Positions 42,250 through 52,672 of a stretch of 64,000 nt of DNA are shown one piece after another (the first letter of the stretch is position 1; each line of letters opens with the position of its first letter). The stretch covers positions 62,001 to 126,000 of the forward strand of contig WHVA01000063.1 of NCBI GenBank assembly GCA_015179125.1, given 5' to 3'. The position numbers and the translations under genes are program-made. The notes beneath the pieces were generated by a model, which was not told where the DNA came from, ran no database searches, and saw only the letters and a list, made by a program, of their open reading frames with translations. This stretch comes from Gautieria morchelliformis. Lineage: Eukaryota; Basidiomycota; Agaricomycetes; Gomphales; Gomphaceae.

Positions 42250-45200
42250 CTAGGTGGGTACCCATGCTTCACGCAGTGGTGTAGGTCACACGCCTTGGTA
42301 AGGTCAAACACATCAGTAAGTCTAATGCATTGGTAAGTCTAACATATCAGTAAGGTCAAGTTCATTGGGGAAAATCAAGGTAACCAATTTGCATCAAGTA
42401 AAATCAAGTAAAACACATAAACCATATCAAGAGAAGTGGATATAAAAAAATCAAGGAGCTCTAAATAATACATCTTTATATACAATGTTGGTTGTGTCCC
42501 AACCCTCCTCAATCAAGACCTTCACTTTGTTCCAGCTTGTTCCCCTTGACACACCAACATACAACTGACCATGTCCAAACACTGGATATCTTAGGTCCAG
42601 CCCAACCGTACCCAAAGACTGTCCCTGAGACTTGTTGATAGTCATTGCAAATGCCACACGCAATGGAAACTGCCTCCTCTGCAGCACAAATGGTAATTCT
42701 CCCTCTGATGGTGAAATAGTGATCCTGGGGATGAAAGCAGTATTTCCTGCACATGGACCTGAGATGATCCTGACCTCCAACACTCTATTCCTCATCCTCA
42801 CCAACTGCAACCTTGTCCCATTGCATAGTCCTTGCTTCTTATCCAAATTGTGCAACATCATCAGAGGCACTCCAGGCTTGACTTCCAAGTGAGCAGGAGG
42901 AAGACTGCCCATCTCTATGGAATTCAGATACTCCACAGGATACTGCTCTGCAAAGTCGGTTTCCTTGACAGAATCTGCACAGTGCATGACCTGAGCATCA
43001 CCTGGAAATGGCCTCAACACCATGGAATTGATCTCATTGACCTCAGTATTTCTGGGACAGAGGATGGCATGCTCCAAAAAATAATTGTCCTGGGCAGGGA
43101 CTGCATTGCCAATGCCAGGGTATATTTTCTGGATCAGATCTTCAATTCCAGGGCCACAAACCATGTGTTTAGGGAGTGAGAAGGTATGATATAGTGGGAG
43201 ATCCTTTCCCTGACCCACATTCTGCAGCAATTCTGCAAACCTAGCTCTGTCAGGGTCATTTCTCACCCGCATGTTCTCTGTCAGATGGAGGGCCTTGATC
43301 TTTGGCCACAGATATGACTTCTGAAGGGTAGCTCCCACAATATCCTCCTTGGAGCCTTTAGGGGCAATTGGGAGTCTGTTGAAAGTCACCTCCAAAGGCA
43401 ACCGTGATGCCACCAAAGGGTCGGTCAGGCTGGTCAAGGCAATCCCTCAATGCCCTGTCAATGGCATCTATGGCATGGCGATGCTGCATAAAAAAAAGAG
43501 AGCCCTCATGGACAGGAATTGGAATTCCAAGCATGCTGTGAGAGGTTGTACCATTAGTGAGGATAAGTGCAGCCATTGCAGATGAGGCTACAGCAAGCAC
43601 AATGAGATTCTCTGCTCTACAGGAGTGGATTAGGGTGTTCCATGTGAATGATTTCCCAGCGCCACCTAAGCCAGTGAGGAAAAACATTTGTCTGTTAGGT
43701 TTCTCCTGAGCATCTATGTCCAGTGCTGACCGTAATGTCTGATAATGCGCAGACCTTTATCCCTCATTCAGCTTGGGAACCTCCTCGTCAGCCTCCTGCC
43801 TCTCTGAACAGGGTCATAGTCCCTCTGCTCAGCTATGAACCTGTTTCCAATCAGGACCTCCCACTCACCTGCCACCCAAGGCATGTCTTTTAAAGCTGCT
43901 CAAGGACATTCCATTATGCTGAAGGATTTTATCCAATAGAAAGAGGCCAAAATCATAGACCTGATCATCCCGTGGCTCCTGGATATTGTGTCTGGTTTGG
44001 AGCTGATGTCTGAGATCATCACATATGTGCTCCTTGAAGCCATCCCATAGTCTGCCAGGTTGTGAGGGAATGCAATGGCCAAGGATGGTGGCAAAGAGAT
44101 GTCTGAGCTGAGCACCTGTTTTCATGCCACTGGCTTCCTGGAGACACAACCTCAACTCCTGATCATCCTCCAGAAGTTCCCTGGCAAGACAGGCCTCCTT
44201 GTAAGTAGCACATTGTATGCCATCCACTGACCTAAGCTCCTCAAAGGATGTGGCCCCCTTGACCACTGTGAGGAGAGTGCGCAAATAAAATCTCTCTCCT
44301 GATTTTGGGCTGCAAAGTGAAGGCATCCAATGGTATATCCCCTTTGACGTGGTGTCCATACCCTTTCCTCTTTTTTCCAGGTAAAATGCTCAGGAAAATC
44401 CACATAGAGCAGATCACATGCATGAGGGTAGGCAGCATTGGCCTCAAAGTAAGCCATGAGCGCTGTCTTTGACCTCTCAGCCCTGTTCATGATGGTGAGC
44501 GGATCAGTGTCAGGATTAAAGATGACTGAGTGCTGGTCTTTTCATGTACTGGCAGTGCCATGACTGCAGTCACCTGGGTGTGGATTTCTCGCTCCAGCAA
44601 TCTCCAACAGGCCTCATGAGCACTGACATAGCGAGCATCCAGGTACTTCTTTATCTCATCATGGTCAACACCAAACTCCATTGTGGTCCAATCATGAACC
44701 TTGTAGAGATACTTGTGGATATACTTGACGCACCTCACACTGAAGGTGAATTCAAGGTTGATGTGACACCAGAGTTTGAGCAAGAGCAGAGCAGAGTATG
44801 GCACAACCCATCTGTTGTGCAGCATGTCACCTCTGACATTGTGCAGCCTTCCATCATTGCGATGATGATACCTTGGATATCCATCTACATTCACAATGGT
44901 CTCCTCACAGAATGGCTTTGGGAGGTTTTTCTTGCACTTGCCCTCTTCCATGCAGGGTGCATTTCGATTCATCTGTCCACAGGGACCATGTGTCATCAGC
45001 TCACAGACCAACTGGTAGAGGACAGGATGTGTCTCTGGATCAGGGAACTCTGCTGAAACCATAGAATCCACCTCATGTGGATGTTTGACCTTGGAGTCCC
45101 TATCGAACCAGATAAGCAGGTGCATGTGTGGGAGCCCACTCTTCTGGAATTCAATAGTGTGAACGCGAGCGACAGTTTCTCCAAAGATTGTGTCCTTGAC

Positions 45201-45860
45201 GATCAAGTCAATGAGGTATTTCTTTTTGAGTTGAAACACCCGCGACACCAGGTCAGGTCTGTCCTGAGCAGTTTGTCCAGGGAGCAACTCGGCCAATATC
45301 TCATCCCACTTTGGATTGGCAGTCATGGTAACAAACAAATCAGGGGGACCCTTCTTTGTTGTAATGGCTAGGGAGTTCTGGCAGTTTTGATTCATGTCCC
45401 ATGTATTCCTTGAAATGTCGCAGGCAGAATGACTTTTATGCCCAAGCTGTTTGCATCTCCAATGTCATTGTCCAAGCCTCCAAATGAATCCACCATCTGG
45501 TTATACTGCTCAGCATGCAGAGTGTGTTGATTGTCTCTGATCCACCTCAGTCTGCTTTGCTCTGCAGCAGCCCAGGAGTCTACAATGTACTTCTGGAACA
45601 ATTTGCCACCACGCAGGAGTGTTGTGGGTTCTCTCTCTCTCTGGAACAGACGATACACATGGTACTGTATTTGGGTGACCTGCACCCATCTGTTTGGGTT
45701 GGCCTCCTGAGCACCCTCTGGCTCACAATAAGGAATACCTGGTTGCCATCCCAACTCTCCCTTGGGAAAGAGCAAGACATAGTGCAGAGAGGCATAGTTT
45801 GGATTGGTATCCAATACCCTTCTGAAAGGTCCACCTTTGAGCTGGACAATAATATCCCTA
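42250..45860 (-). mobile_element. Helitron H8, autonomous type, 5'-truncated
   Basis: The 3' end at 42250 is CCACCTAG preceded by a degenerate hairpin. It is collinear with H7 through the Rep-helicase, but it stops at about 45860 inside the coding region, where the 1.05 kb unclassified repeat follows after a short run. No 5' end, leader or N-terminal region is left. Confidence 0.85.
42451..45860 (-). pseudogene. Rep-helicase pseudogene of H8
   Basis: A close relative of the H7 transposase. The HUH box (GLPHMHLLIW) and KYIHKYLYKVHD tyrosines are kept. The frame shifts at about 45400, 44500 and 43860. Near 43490 about 70 bp are deleted compared with H7, which removes the Walker B segment (LLIWDEAA) from the helicase. 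Walker A is also altered (GLGGAGKS). The C-terminal third (43437-42451) is open and carries FAMTINKSQGQSLGTVGLDL. It cannot supply helicase activity. Confidence 0.85.
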
Positions 45861-45933
45861 GTAAAGGAGAGGATTTCTATACTTACGCCTTGTATTCGTG
45901 AAGCCCAGAGGGATCTTGAGGTGTGTTGTTTGC

Positions 45934-46431
45934 TGTAGAGGACAGGAATTATAGGCAGTAGGTATGGACTTGTTATTCAAAAGAATAGACTAGAAATCAA
46001 TTCACTCTCTCAGTGAATTTAGTGGTCACTGTAAATATATTATACACTACCTAGAAATCAATTCACTACAGAGCATTTCTAGGTCAATAAATGTAAAGAC
46101 TACTAGACTAATTTACTTGCCTCTCTCAGTGAATTTAGTGGTCACTGAGAGAGGGGGAAATGTGTTCCACTGCGCATGTACTACTACCCGGCCCTTTAGC
46201 GCCCAAGAGCTCGCGCGTCGAAGTCATTTCAGACTCCGCTGGGTGCAGCCGCTTGTGAAAGTAGGAATAACAAGATGAAATAGAGAGATAAGGAATGAGT
46301 GGAAAATTTCGAAAATAACCAGAGAAATGGATGCATAATACAAGAACAATGTGAGAAGAAATTGGAAGGCCACACAACAAATTGGATATATTATGCTTGA
46401 TTTTGGTGCAGGAGCATAAATGCACCCAACA
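45934..46431 (-). repeat. 3' LTR of the Copia element
   Basis: 498 bp, identical as read to 50694-51191. It contains a directly repeated CTCTCAGTGAATTTAGTGG word (near 46006 and 46123) and a CACTGAGAGAG palindromic context. Confidence 0.95.
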
Positions 46432-46444
46432 CGCCCCCTCAAGC

Positions 46445-49400
46445 TTAATATATTCCGATTTGCTCGTTGAGAATCTTCACTCTAGGACTAGGAAGTCCTT
46501 TAGTGAGGATATCTGCCAACATTTGTTCGGTTGGCAAATAAACGAGCTTGGCTTGTTGATTTTTGATTATATCTCGAAGGAAATATAATCGGATGTCGAA
46601 ATGCTTGGTTCTCGTGTGTTGTTGGGTGCCATACGTGATGGCAATGGCTGATTGATTGTCTGAATAAACTTGGATGGGTCTGTTCAGTGGTTGGAATATT
46701 TCAGAAATAAAATGGCGCATCCAAAGAGCCTCTTTGCCCGCATGGGTCAGGGCGACGAATTCGGCTTCAGTTGATGAGAGGGCTACTATCGACTGTTTCT
46801 GGCAACTCCATGAAACAGTGCCTCCATCAATCTGAAATAAGTATGCCGAATACGAACGCCTATGACTCTGTGAACCCCAATCCGCATCTGAATACCCCAT
46901 CAAGCCGTCTTGATTTCTTCCAAGTGTGAGCTTGTAATGCTTCGTGCCTTTCAAATATTTGAAGACACGTTTGACTGCATTCCAGTGTGTGCCACCTGGA
47001 TTTTCAAGGAATTGCGAGAGTAATGACACCGCAAATGCAATGTCAGGTCGAGTGGCTACAGCCGCCCACATCAGTGATCCTATAGCTTGCCTGTATGGAA
47101 ACTTCGACATGGCTTTCTTGCCTCTCTCTGTAGAAGGACATTGGTCTTTAGATAATTTTACGGCTGGATCAAGGGGCGTAGCATAAGTCTTTGCATCTTC
47201 GAGATTAAATTTTTTGATGATCTTCTCGATGTATGCAGGTTGTGAAATTGCAATGGTCTTCTTCTGCCAGTCTCTTTCGATTTTGAGATTCAATAGCCAA
47301 TGAATCTCGCCTAGATCTTTCATACTGAAGACCTGAGTAAGATCTCGTTTGACTTCGTCCAGGACTGACTGATTTTCAGCTGTGATGGTAAGGTCGTCCA
47401 CAGCTGTTGCAATGATCACATGCCCCTTTCCGCCACGTCTATAAAATACAGCCCCGTCTGTGGCTGACGTAGTGAACCCTAACTTGTGGAATTCACCACT
47501 TAGACGTTTGTACCATTCTCTTCCAGATTGCTTGAGGCCGTAGAGTGCTTTCTTCAAAAGTAGCACTTCGCCTTTGTCTCCTGACTCATATCCATACGGC
47601 TGCTTCATGTAAATAGGTTCGGGCAACTTAGCATTGAGGTATGCATAGTCCACGTCCATTTGATGAATAGGCCAGTCATTCCTAGCAGCAATGGCGCATA
47701 TGATCCGTAGGGAGGATAACCGAGCAACAGGTGAGTATGTCTCATCATAGTCGATTCCAAACTTCTGCGTGAAGCCTTGGGCGACCATTCTCGATTTAGG
47801 TACTATTGGTTTCCCTTCTGGATTACGCTTCCAAAGGTAGACCCATTTGTTGCCGACAATGTTGGCTCCAGGAGGTGGTTTGGTTCTTTCCCACACTCCC
47901 TTGTCGATTAGGGCCTCATACTCTTTGTCCATTGATTTCTTCCACATAGGATTATTCAGAGCTTCGTCTGCATTGCTAGGTTCAATTTGACTCAAATCCG
48001 GCGCCTTGTTATTGTTTTGACCGTCGGTTAGAAACGCACTGATGGCACACTCATAGTTACTGATGCCATCAATCTCGGAGGATAATTCTTGGTCGAATAA
48101 AACTTCTTTATGGTCCTCAACGTCCTCGTAAGCTAGCGTAGTCATATGTGCGCCAGTTTGTCTCTGAGTTTGAGATCTTGTCACGGGACCTGATGGGGCC
48201 GGCTGCACTTGTTGTTGACGGATCCTTTCGCTTCTCCTTATCGGTTCAGCTTCTCTAGGTCTGTCATCAACTCCCTGAATAGGTTGCAGCTTTTCAAGAT
48301 ATTCTTCCGGTGCACTTTCATCAATTTCTTCGATCTTTGCCTCTTCGCTGACTAAGCGACCGGGCACAGGCACTGATGCCGGAATGGCCTTCTTCTCTTC
48401 TTTAGACGTAGGTAGCTTGGATTCCTCAATAGAAATGATTGGGACCTTTCCCTTCTTCATTTCTGAATCAAAAACAACGTTCCGCTCGACAGAAACTTTG
48501 TGCGAGTCAGGCCAATAAACATAATGACCATGGCTCTGCGCAGAAATTCCTATCCACCGAGCTCTCTTGGCACGAGCTGCCAATTTATCTCCCTGAGTGA
48601 TTTTAACGTAAATTTCAGTTCCCCACGTGTGAATGTCTTTGAGATTCGGTTTTTCATGGTGAATCATCTCGTAGGGCGTTTTATCTGGTAGAGCTCTTGT
48701 ATGCGTCCTGTTCCTAAGATAATTGGCATGCTGTATCGCATAGCCCCATAATATCTTAGGAAGGCCTGATTCTAGCAGCATGGCACGAGTTCTCTCAGTG
48801 AGAGTTCGGTTCAGGCGTTCCGCAACACCATTGGACTCTGGTGTGTCGTGTACCGTCAACTGATGCTTCGTGCCTTGTTTGGCTAGATGCTGTTCGAATT
48901 CAGAGCTCGTATACTCGCCCCCTCGATCAGAAACAAGTGCCTTGATGTGCACATTTCTCTGTCGAAGCATTAAAGCCTCGTAGAGCTTGTACTTTGAGAA
49001 TGCTTCTGATTTGTTCGCCATGAGATAGATCACCGATTCTCTTGAGTAGTCATCGATAAAGGAGACATAATATGACTTCTTATCGATCGTGAGGTGTCTT
49101 GCAGGTCCCCAGACATCAGAATAAATTCTGTCACCGAATTTTGATGTTCGGTCTCTGGGTTCTCGAGGAAGAGGTTTGCGCGCAATCTTGGCCTGAATAC
49201 ACGCATCACAGACAATTCTATCGCCTGTGGAGCTCAGTTCAATGCCCAATATCATGCCATGATTTAATAGATGTTGTAGGGACTTCTGCGAGATGTGCCC
49301 CATCTTTTGATGAATTTCCATGGCAGATAAACACATATGGGCTTGAGCACTTGGTGACTGGAGGTCTAGTCGATATAAGCCATTGACTTTCGGTGCTTGC

Positions 49401-49534
49401 ATCAATACTTTTCCAGCAGCATTAGATATTGTGCATTTCTGGCCACCGAGTCGAATGTCGTAGCCAGCATCATCGCACCGACCGATCGAGACGAGGGTAG
49501 CAGCAATTTTAGGTGCATAGTATGTATCTTGCAA
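46445..49534 (-). CDS. Pol part of the Copia element (integrase, RT, RNase H)
   Basis: A 1029-residue frame. The GAG-preintegrase region has the HHCC zinc finger (HQKMGHISQKSLQHLLNHGM ... CDACIQAK). The integrase core has YVSFIDDYSRESVIYLM, SDRGGEYTS and DTPESNGVAERLNRTL. A copia-type C-terminal region is followed by RT with KWVYLWKRNPEGKP, QMDVDYAYLNAKL and the active box ATAVDDLTI (family form YVDD). RNase H has GYSDADWG, SSTEAEFVAL and YSDNQSAIAI. The order IN-RT-RH is diagnostic for Copia. All motifs are present. Confidence 0.9.
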   Translation of the reverse strand: MQDTYYAPKIAATLVSIGRCDDAGYDIRLGGQKCTISNAAGKVLMQAPKVNGLYRLDLQSPSAQAHMCLSAMEIHQKMGHISQKSLQHLLNHGMILGIELSSTGDRIVCDACIQAKIARKPLPREPRDRTSKFGDRIYSDVWGPARHLTIDKKSYYVSFIDDYSRESVIYLMANKSEAFSKYKLYEALMLRQRNVHIKALVSDRGGEYTSSEFEQHLAKQGTKHQLTVHDTPESNGVAERLNRTLTERTRAMLLESGLPKILWGYAIQHANYLRNRTHTRALPDKTPYEMIHHEKPNLKDIHTWGTEIYVKITQGDKLAARAKRARWIGISAQSHGHYVYWPDSHKVSVERNVVFDSEMKKGKVPIISIEESKLPTSKEEKKAIPASVPVPGRLVSEEAKIEEIDESAPEEYLEKLQPIQGVDDRPREAEPIRRSERIRQQQVQPAPSGPVTRSQTQRQTGAHMTTLAYEDVEDHKEVLFDQELSSEIDGISNYECAISAFLTDGQNNNKAPDLSQIEPSNADEALNNPMWKKSMDKEYEALIDKGVWERTKPPPGANIVGNKWVYLWKRNPEGKPIVPKSRMVAQGFTQKFGIDYDETYSPVARLSSLRIICAIAARNDWPIHQMDVDYAYLNAKLPEPIYMKQPYGYESGDKGEVLLLKKALYGLKQSGREWYKRLSGEFHKLGFTTSATDGAVFYRRGGKGHVIIATAVDDLTITAENQSVLDEVKRDLTQVFSMKDLGEIHWLLNLKIERDWQKKTIAISQPAYIEKIIKKFNLEDAKTYATPLDPAVKLSKDQCPSTERGKKAMSKFPYRQAIGSLMWAAVATRPDIAFAVSLLSQFLENPGGTHWNAVKRVFKYLKGTKHYKLTLGRNQDGLMGYSDADWGSQSHRRSYSAYLFQIDGGTVSWSCQKQSIVALSSTEAEFVALTHAGKEALWMRHFISEIFQPLNRPIQVYSDNQSAIAITYGTQQHTRTKHFDIRLYFLRDIIKNQQAKLVYLPTEQMLADILTKGLPSPRVKILNEQIGIY

Positions 49535-49542
49535 CGTGACTT

Positions 49543-50688
49543 CTACTGTTCTATCTCCAACCTTATTGGATAATACGAGCAGTCCTGAGCCAAGGCATCA
49601 AAGGTACCTTTGTTGGCTGCTCGGATAGTCCTCGGCTGTGAGAATTGACAGTAGTTCCTCAATAAATTTTTGTGAGGAGTCATATGCGATGTCGTTCCGG
49701 TGTCGAGTATGACTATAACTCCTGAGGATGTGCTCAAATTGAAATTAGAGCACTCGTCAAAATTGGTGAAGGCAAGATGCCCATCACCACTTTCCTCAGA
49801 AGTAGACTCTTCTTCGGCAACATTCGCTTTTGCTTTACCCTTCTTCTTCTTCTTGCCTTTGGCTTTCTTCTTCTGACGTGGTCCTTGACCTTCTTTACCA
49901 CCTCCTTTAGCCCAGCAATTTTCGATGGAATGTCCAGGCTTTTTGCAGTTGGTGCATACATGCGCCTTCTGCCCCTTCTGGTCCTTCTTAGTAGATGAAC
50001 CAATAAACACCTGCTCTTCTTGCGGGAGTGTTTTCTTCCTGTCATACTGAGCCTTTAGTACCCTAATAATATTATCAGGGACCAATGGCATCCCGCATTC
50101 TTCAAGCGAAGTTGTAAGGGCATTCATGACTGCCTCATAGGATGGTGGAAGTGACGCAAGGATTATGTCCATGAATTCTTCTTCAGAAACTCTAGCTCCC
50201 ATCTCATTAAGACGAGCATATAGGTCTTGGGCCTTGTCCAAATGATCTCTCAAGTCTCCATCCTCAGGACATCTCATACTACGGAGTTGTCGCTGCAGGC
50301 TGGTGAGGACCATCTTGGGCTTTTTGGTCATCTCATTGACCAATGCATCCCAAGTCTCTTTTGCTGTCTTCTGCTTCTGTAGCATCAGGGCTAATGACTC
50401 TGACACTGAGACGATGATTTGGGTCTTGGCTTGTCCTTCTCTAGCAAGGTATCTCTCCAGCTTCTCCTCGGCCTTATCCATCTGAGTTTCCTCAGCTTCT
50501 GTTAGAATATGGCCTGGGGGCATGACTGGAGGATCAGGAGGTCGAGTGACTCTCCCTTCTACATGCTTGAGCAAATTTTTGGACTCGAAATAGCTGATGA
50601 GAGTGGCTCGCCACAATGGCCAATTACTTCCATCAGTAGCAAGCTTCTCAACACCCAACAGCTTCTCAGAAGTGTCTCCGGGGCCCAT
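49543..50688 (-). CDS. Gag and protease part of the Copia element
   Basis: Starts MGPGDTSEKLLGVEKLATDG at the ATG overlapping the primer site. The capsid region has the UBN2/gag-polypeptide look (NWPLWRATLISYFESKNL, AKETWDALVNEM, LRDHLDKAQDLYARLNEMG). A CCHC knuckle CTNCKKPGHSIENC follows at about residue 245, then a lysine-rich run, and then the aspartic-protease start ILDTGTTSHMTPHKNLLRNY with the DTG active site. In the family this makes the particle shell and the maturing protease. Confidence 0.9.
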   Translation of the reverse strand: MGPGDTSEKLLGVEKLATDGSNWPLWRATLISYFESKNLLKHVEGRVTRPPDPPVMPPGHILTEAEETQMDKAEEKLERYLAREGQAKTQIIVSVSESLALMLQKQKTAKETWDALVNEMTKKPKMVLTSLQRQLRSMRCPEDGDLRDHLDKAQDLYARLNEMGARVSEEEFMDIILASLPPSYEAVMNALTTSLEECGMPLVPDNIIRVLKAQYDRKKTLPQEEQVFIGSSTKKDQKGQKAHVCTNCKKPGHSIENCWAKGGGKEGQGPRQKKKAKGKKKKKGKAKANVAEEESTSEESGDGHLAFTNFDECSNFNLSTSSGVIVILDTGTTSHMTPHKNLLRNYCQFSQPRTIRAANKGTFDALAQDCSYYPIRLEIEQ

Positions 50689-50693
50689 AACCC

Positions 50694-51191
50694 TGTAGAG
50701 GACAGGAATTATAGGCAGTAGGTATGGACTTGTTATTCAAAAGAATAGACTAGAAATCAATTCACTCTCTCAGTGAATTTAGTGGTCACTGTAAATATAT
50801 TATACACTACCTAGAAATCAATTCACTACAGAGCATTTCTAGGTCAATAAATGTAAAGACTACTAGACTAATTTACTTGCCTCTCTCAGTGAATTTAGTG
50901 GTCACTGAGAGAGGGGGAAATGTGTTCCACTGCGCATGTACTACTACCCGGCCCTTTAGCGCCCAAGAGCTCGCGCGTCGAAGTCATTTCAGACTCCGCT
51001 GGGTGCAGCCGCTTGTGAAAGTAGGAATAACAAGATGAAATAGAGAGATAAGGAATGAGTGGAAAATTTCGAAAATAACCAGAGAAATGGATGCATAATA
51101 CAAGAACAATGTGAGAAGAAATTGGAAGGCCACACAACAAATTGGATATATTATGCTTGATTTTGGTGCAGGAGCATAAATGCACCCAACA
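50694..51191 (-). repeat. 5' LTR of the Copia element
   Basis: 498 bp, identical as read to the other LTR. It is followed on the coding side by the primer-binding word GGTTATGGGCCC at about 50684-50695. Confidence 0.95.
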
Positions 51192-52510
51192 TTTGCTTGA
51201 GCTGCCGGTACTTTCCATTCATAGTGGGAGAACCATAAGGATTGATGATTGATCAGATAAGATCTCACGACAAAAATCTTAGTTTAAGTACGTGGTATGT
51301 TATGACAAGAGCAGGGGCTCAATTTCCTTCAGATCACGAGGTCAGTTTGCTCCAACTGTTGGAGAAAGTAACAAACGCCAGCGTTGTTGAAATATCTTAT
51401 CCAGGTTACAGTTTATGTCTGAATTTAACACATCTATGGCTCAATAAGTACATCCATCCTTCTTAAACCCGGTATCATAACCGGAGGGTCTATTACCCAC
51501 GTTCTGTGAGGTATTTTCTGGAACCCCTCATCATGCTTGCACCCTTTTCAAAAACTGCATGCATCTGACCCTCAAAGGCATCACTCCTATTCCGACGAGT
51601 CAGATCTCCATCACTGACTGTTTGCTTTCTTGATGCTCCAATGAGCAACAGACTTGGATGGATTTGAGGGCAGTGTTTGTGGTCTCTGGATTGAAGAGAT
51701 AAATATACGTTGGTCTTGAAGCGAGTAAGTTCAACAAGTACCGCGGTCATACCGGAGGATACTTGGTTTTCTCGTCAAGTTAATGGCTGCAACAATTCCG
51801 AGACCTTATGTCACTGGCCTCAAGTATACGTCTTCACGATGAAGTTTTGGACGCCTGGACCAACCGGAGAGCCAAACCAGCCCTTAAAGCTACATCCATA
51901 GATGGGAAAGAATGGGGAGGATAGTGACCAATCACACCATCACCTATCAGTCTTATCGAGCTAACAGGTGTAAGGGTAAAAACTACTAGTTTTACGCTTA
52001 CGCCTGGTTCTCCTCTTCCCTCACACAATCTTTGCCTACTTGAGCTCCGAGACTCTGTCCACACGAGGGCCCTCTGATCTGCGCAAGGGTATACCCAGTT
52101 GGAGCACGCAAGAGGCATGGAGATCATGCATGAAGGTCGCTGGGATCGATCCTCGCATGCCGTATGCATCATATCAATCTCGGAGAATATATATATATAT
52201 ATATATCTAAGAACGAAGTGGAATACGAGAGTGGGATCCCAGAGGCGAGGCTTCCTCGGGTTGTTAAAAAGGTGTGTACTAGATGGCGAGATGTGTTCTC
52301 TCGTTTACTCACGACGCATGCTGGGCAGATGGGCACAGTCATCGATAGTGATGGGCACGGCTCGGCCCAGGCCATCTGCCGAGCCGGGCCAAACCAGGCC
52401 CAAGCCGTCTGCACATCCGGCTCCAGGGCCTGGCTCAGGATTTGACAGGCCAGAGCCGAGCCAGGAAGCCAGGGCCTGCGGGCGCTTAGATCCAGGCCTT
52501 GGGTCGCCGA

Positions 52511-52590
52511 AAGGACATGTGTGCCCTGATAAGGACATGTGTGCTCTGATAAGGACATGTGTGCTCTGATAAGGACATGTGTGCTCTGAA
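52511..52590. repeat. Four 20-bp tandem repeats in the hAT 5' region
   Basis: AAGGACATGTGTGCTCTGAT repeated four times at 52511, 52531, 52551 and 52571. It lies between the left subterminal zone and the transposase start, where promoter elements would be expected. Confidence 0.9.
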
Positions 52591-52672
52591 TACATAAAAA
52601 GTTTTTAATGATATGTAGTGTAGTTACAGTGGTCTTAAACCTTATTCTCTACCCACTTGCCATCCACTTGCC

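Larger units (their letters stand above)
45934..51191 (-). mobile_element. Ty1/Copia retrotransposon, nearly whole and young
   Basis: 5258 bp with two 498-bp LTRs (45934-46431 and 50694-51191) that are identical as I read them, and a TTTGC target duplication (45929-45933 and 51192-51196). On the minus strand the LTR runs TGTTGGGTGC to CCTCTACA. A purine tract (TTGAGGGGGCG) precedes the 3' LTR. Just after the 5' LTR lies GGTTATGGGCCC, the half-tRNA(iMet) type primer site known from Drosophila copia, overlapping the gag start. The Gag and Pol frames are both long and open. At most about one break separates them. Identical LTRs imply a very recent insertion. Confidence 0.95.
45873..52280. repeat. 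Unclassified 1.05 kb repeat, copy 1, split by the Copia element
   Basis: The pieces 45873-45933 and 51192-52280 together match the uninterrupted copy at 57578-58630. It starts ATTTCTATACTTACGCCTTG and ends near GTGTGTACT. It includes a palindromic word GTAAAAACTACTAGTTTTAC near 51976 and an ORF-like stretch (51242-51466) that is not conserved in a coding manner. No terminal repeats or transposase seen. Confidence 0.8.

Noticed and set aside
51242-51466. ORF conserved between the two copies of the 1.05 kb repeat (57639-57905), with TWYVMTRAGAQ
   Set aside because: Differences between the copies mostly change residues, the rest of the repeat is equally conserved, and no family is recognised. 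Shared descent of a repeat is enough.
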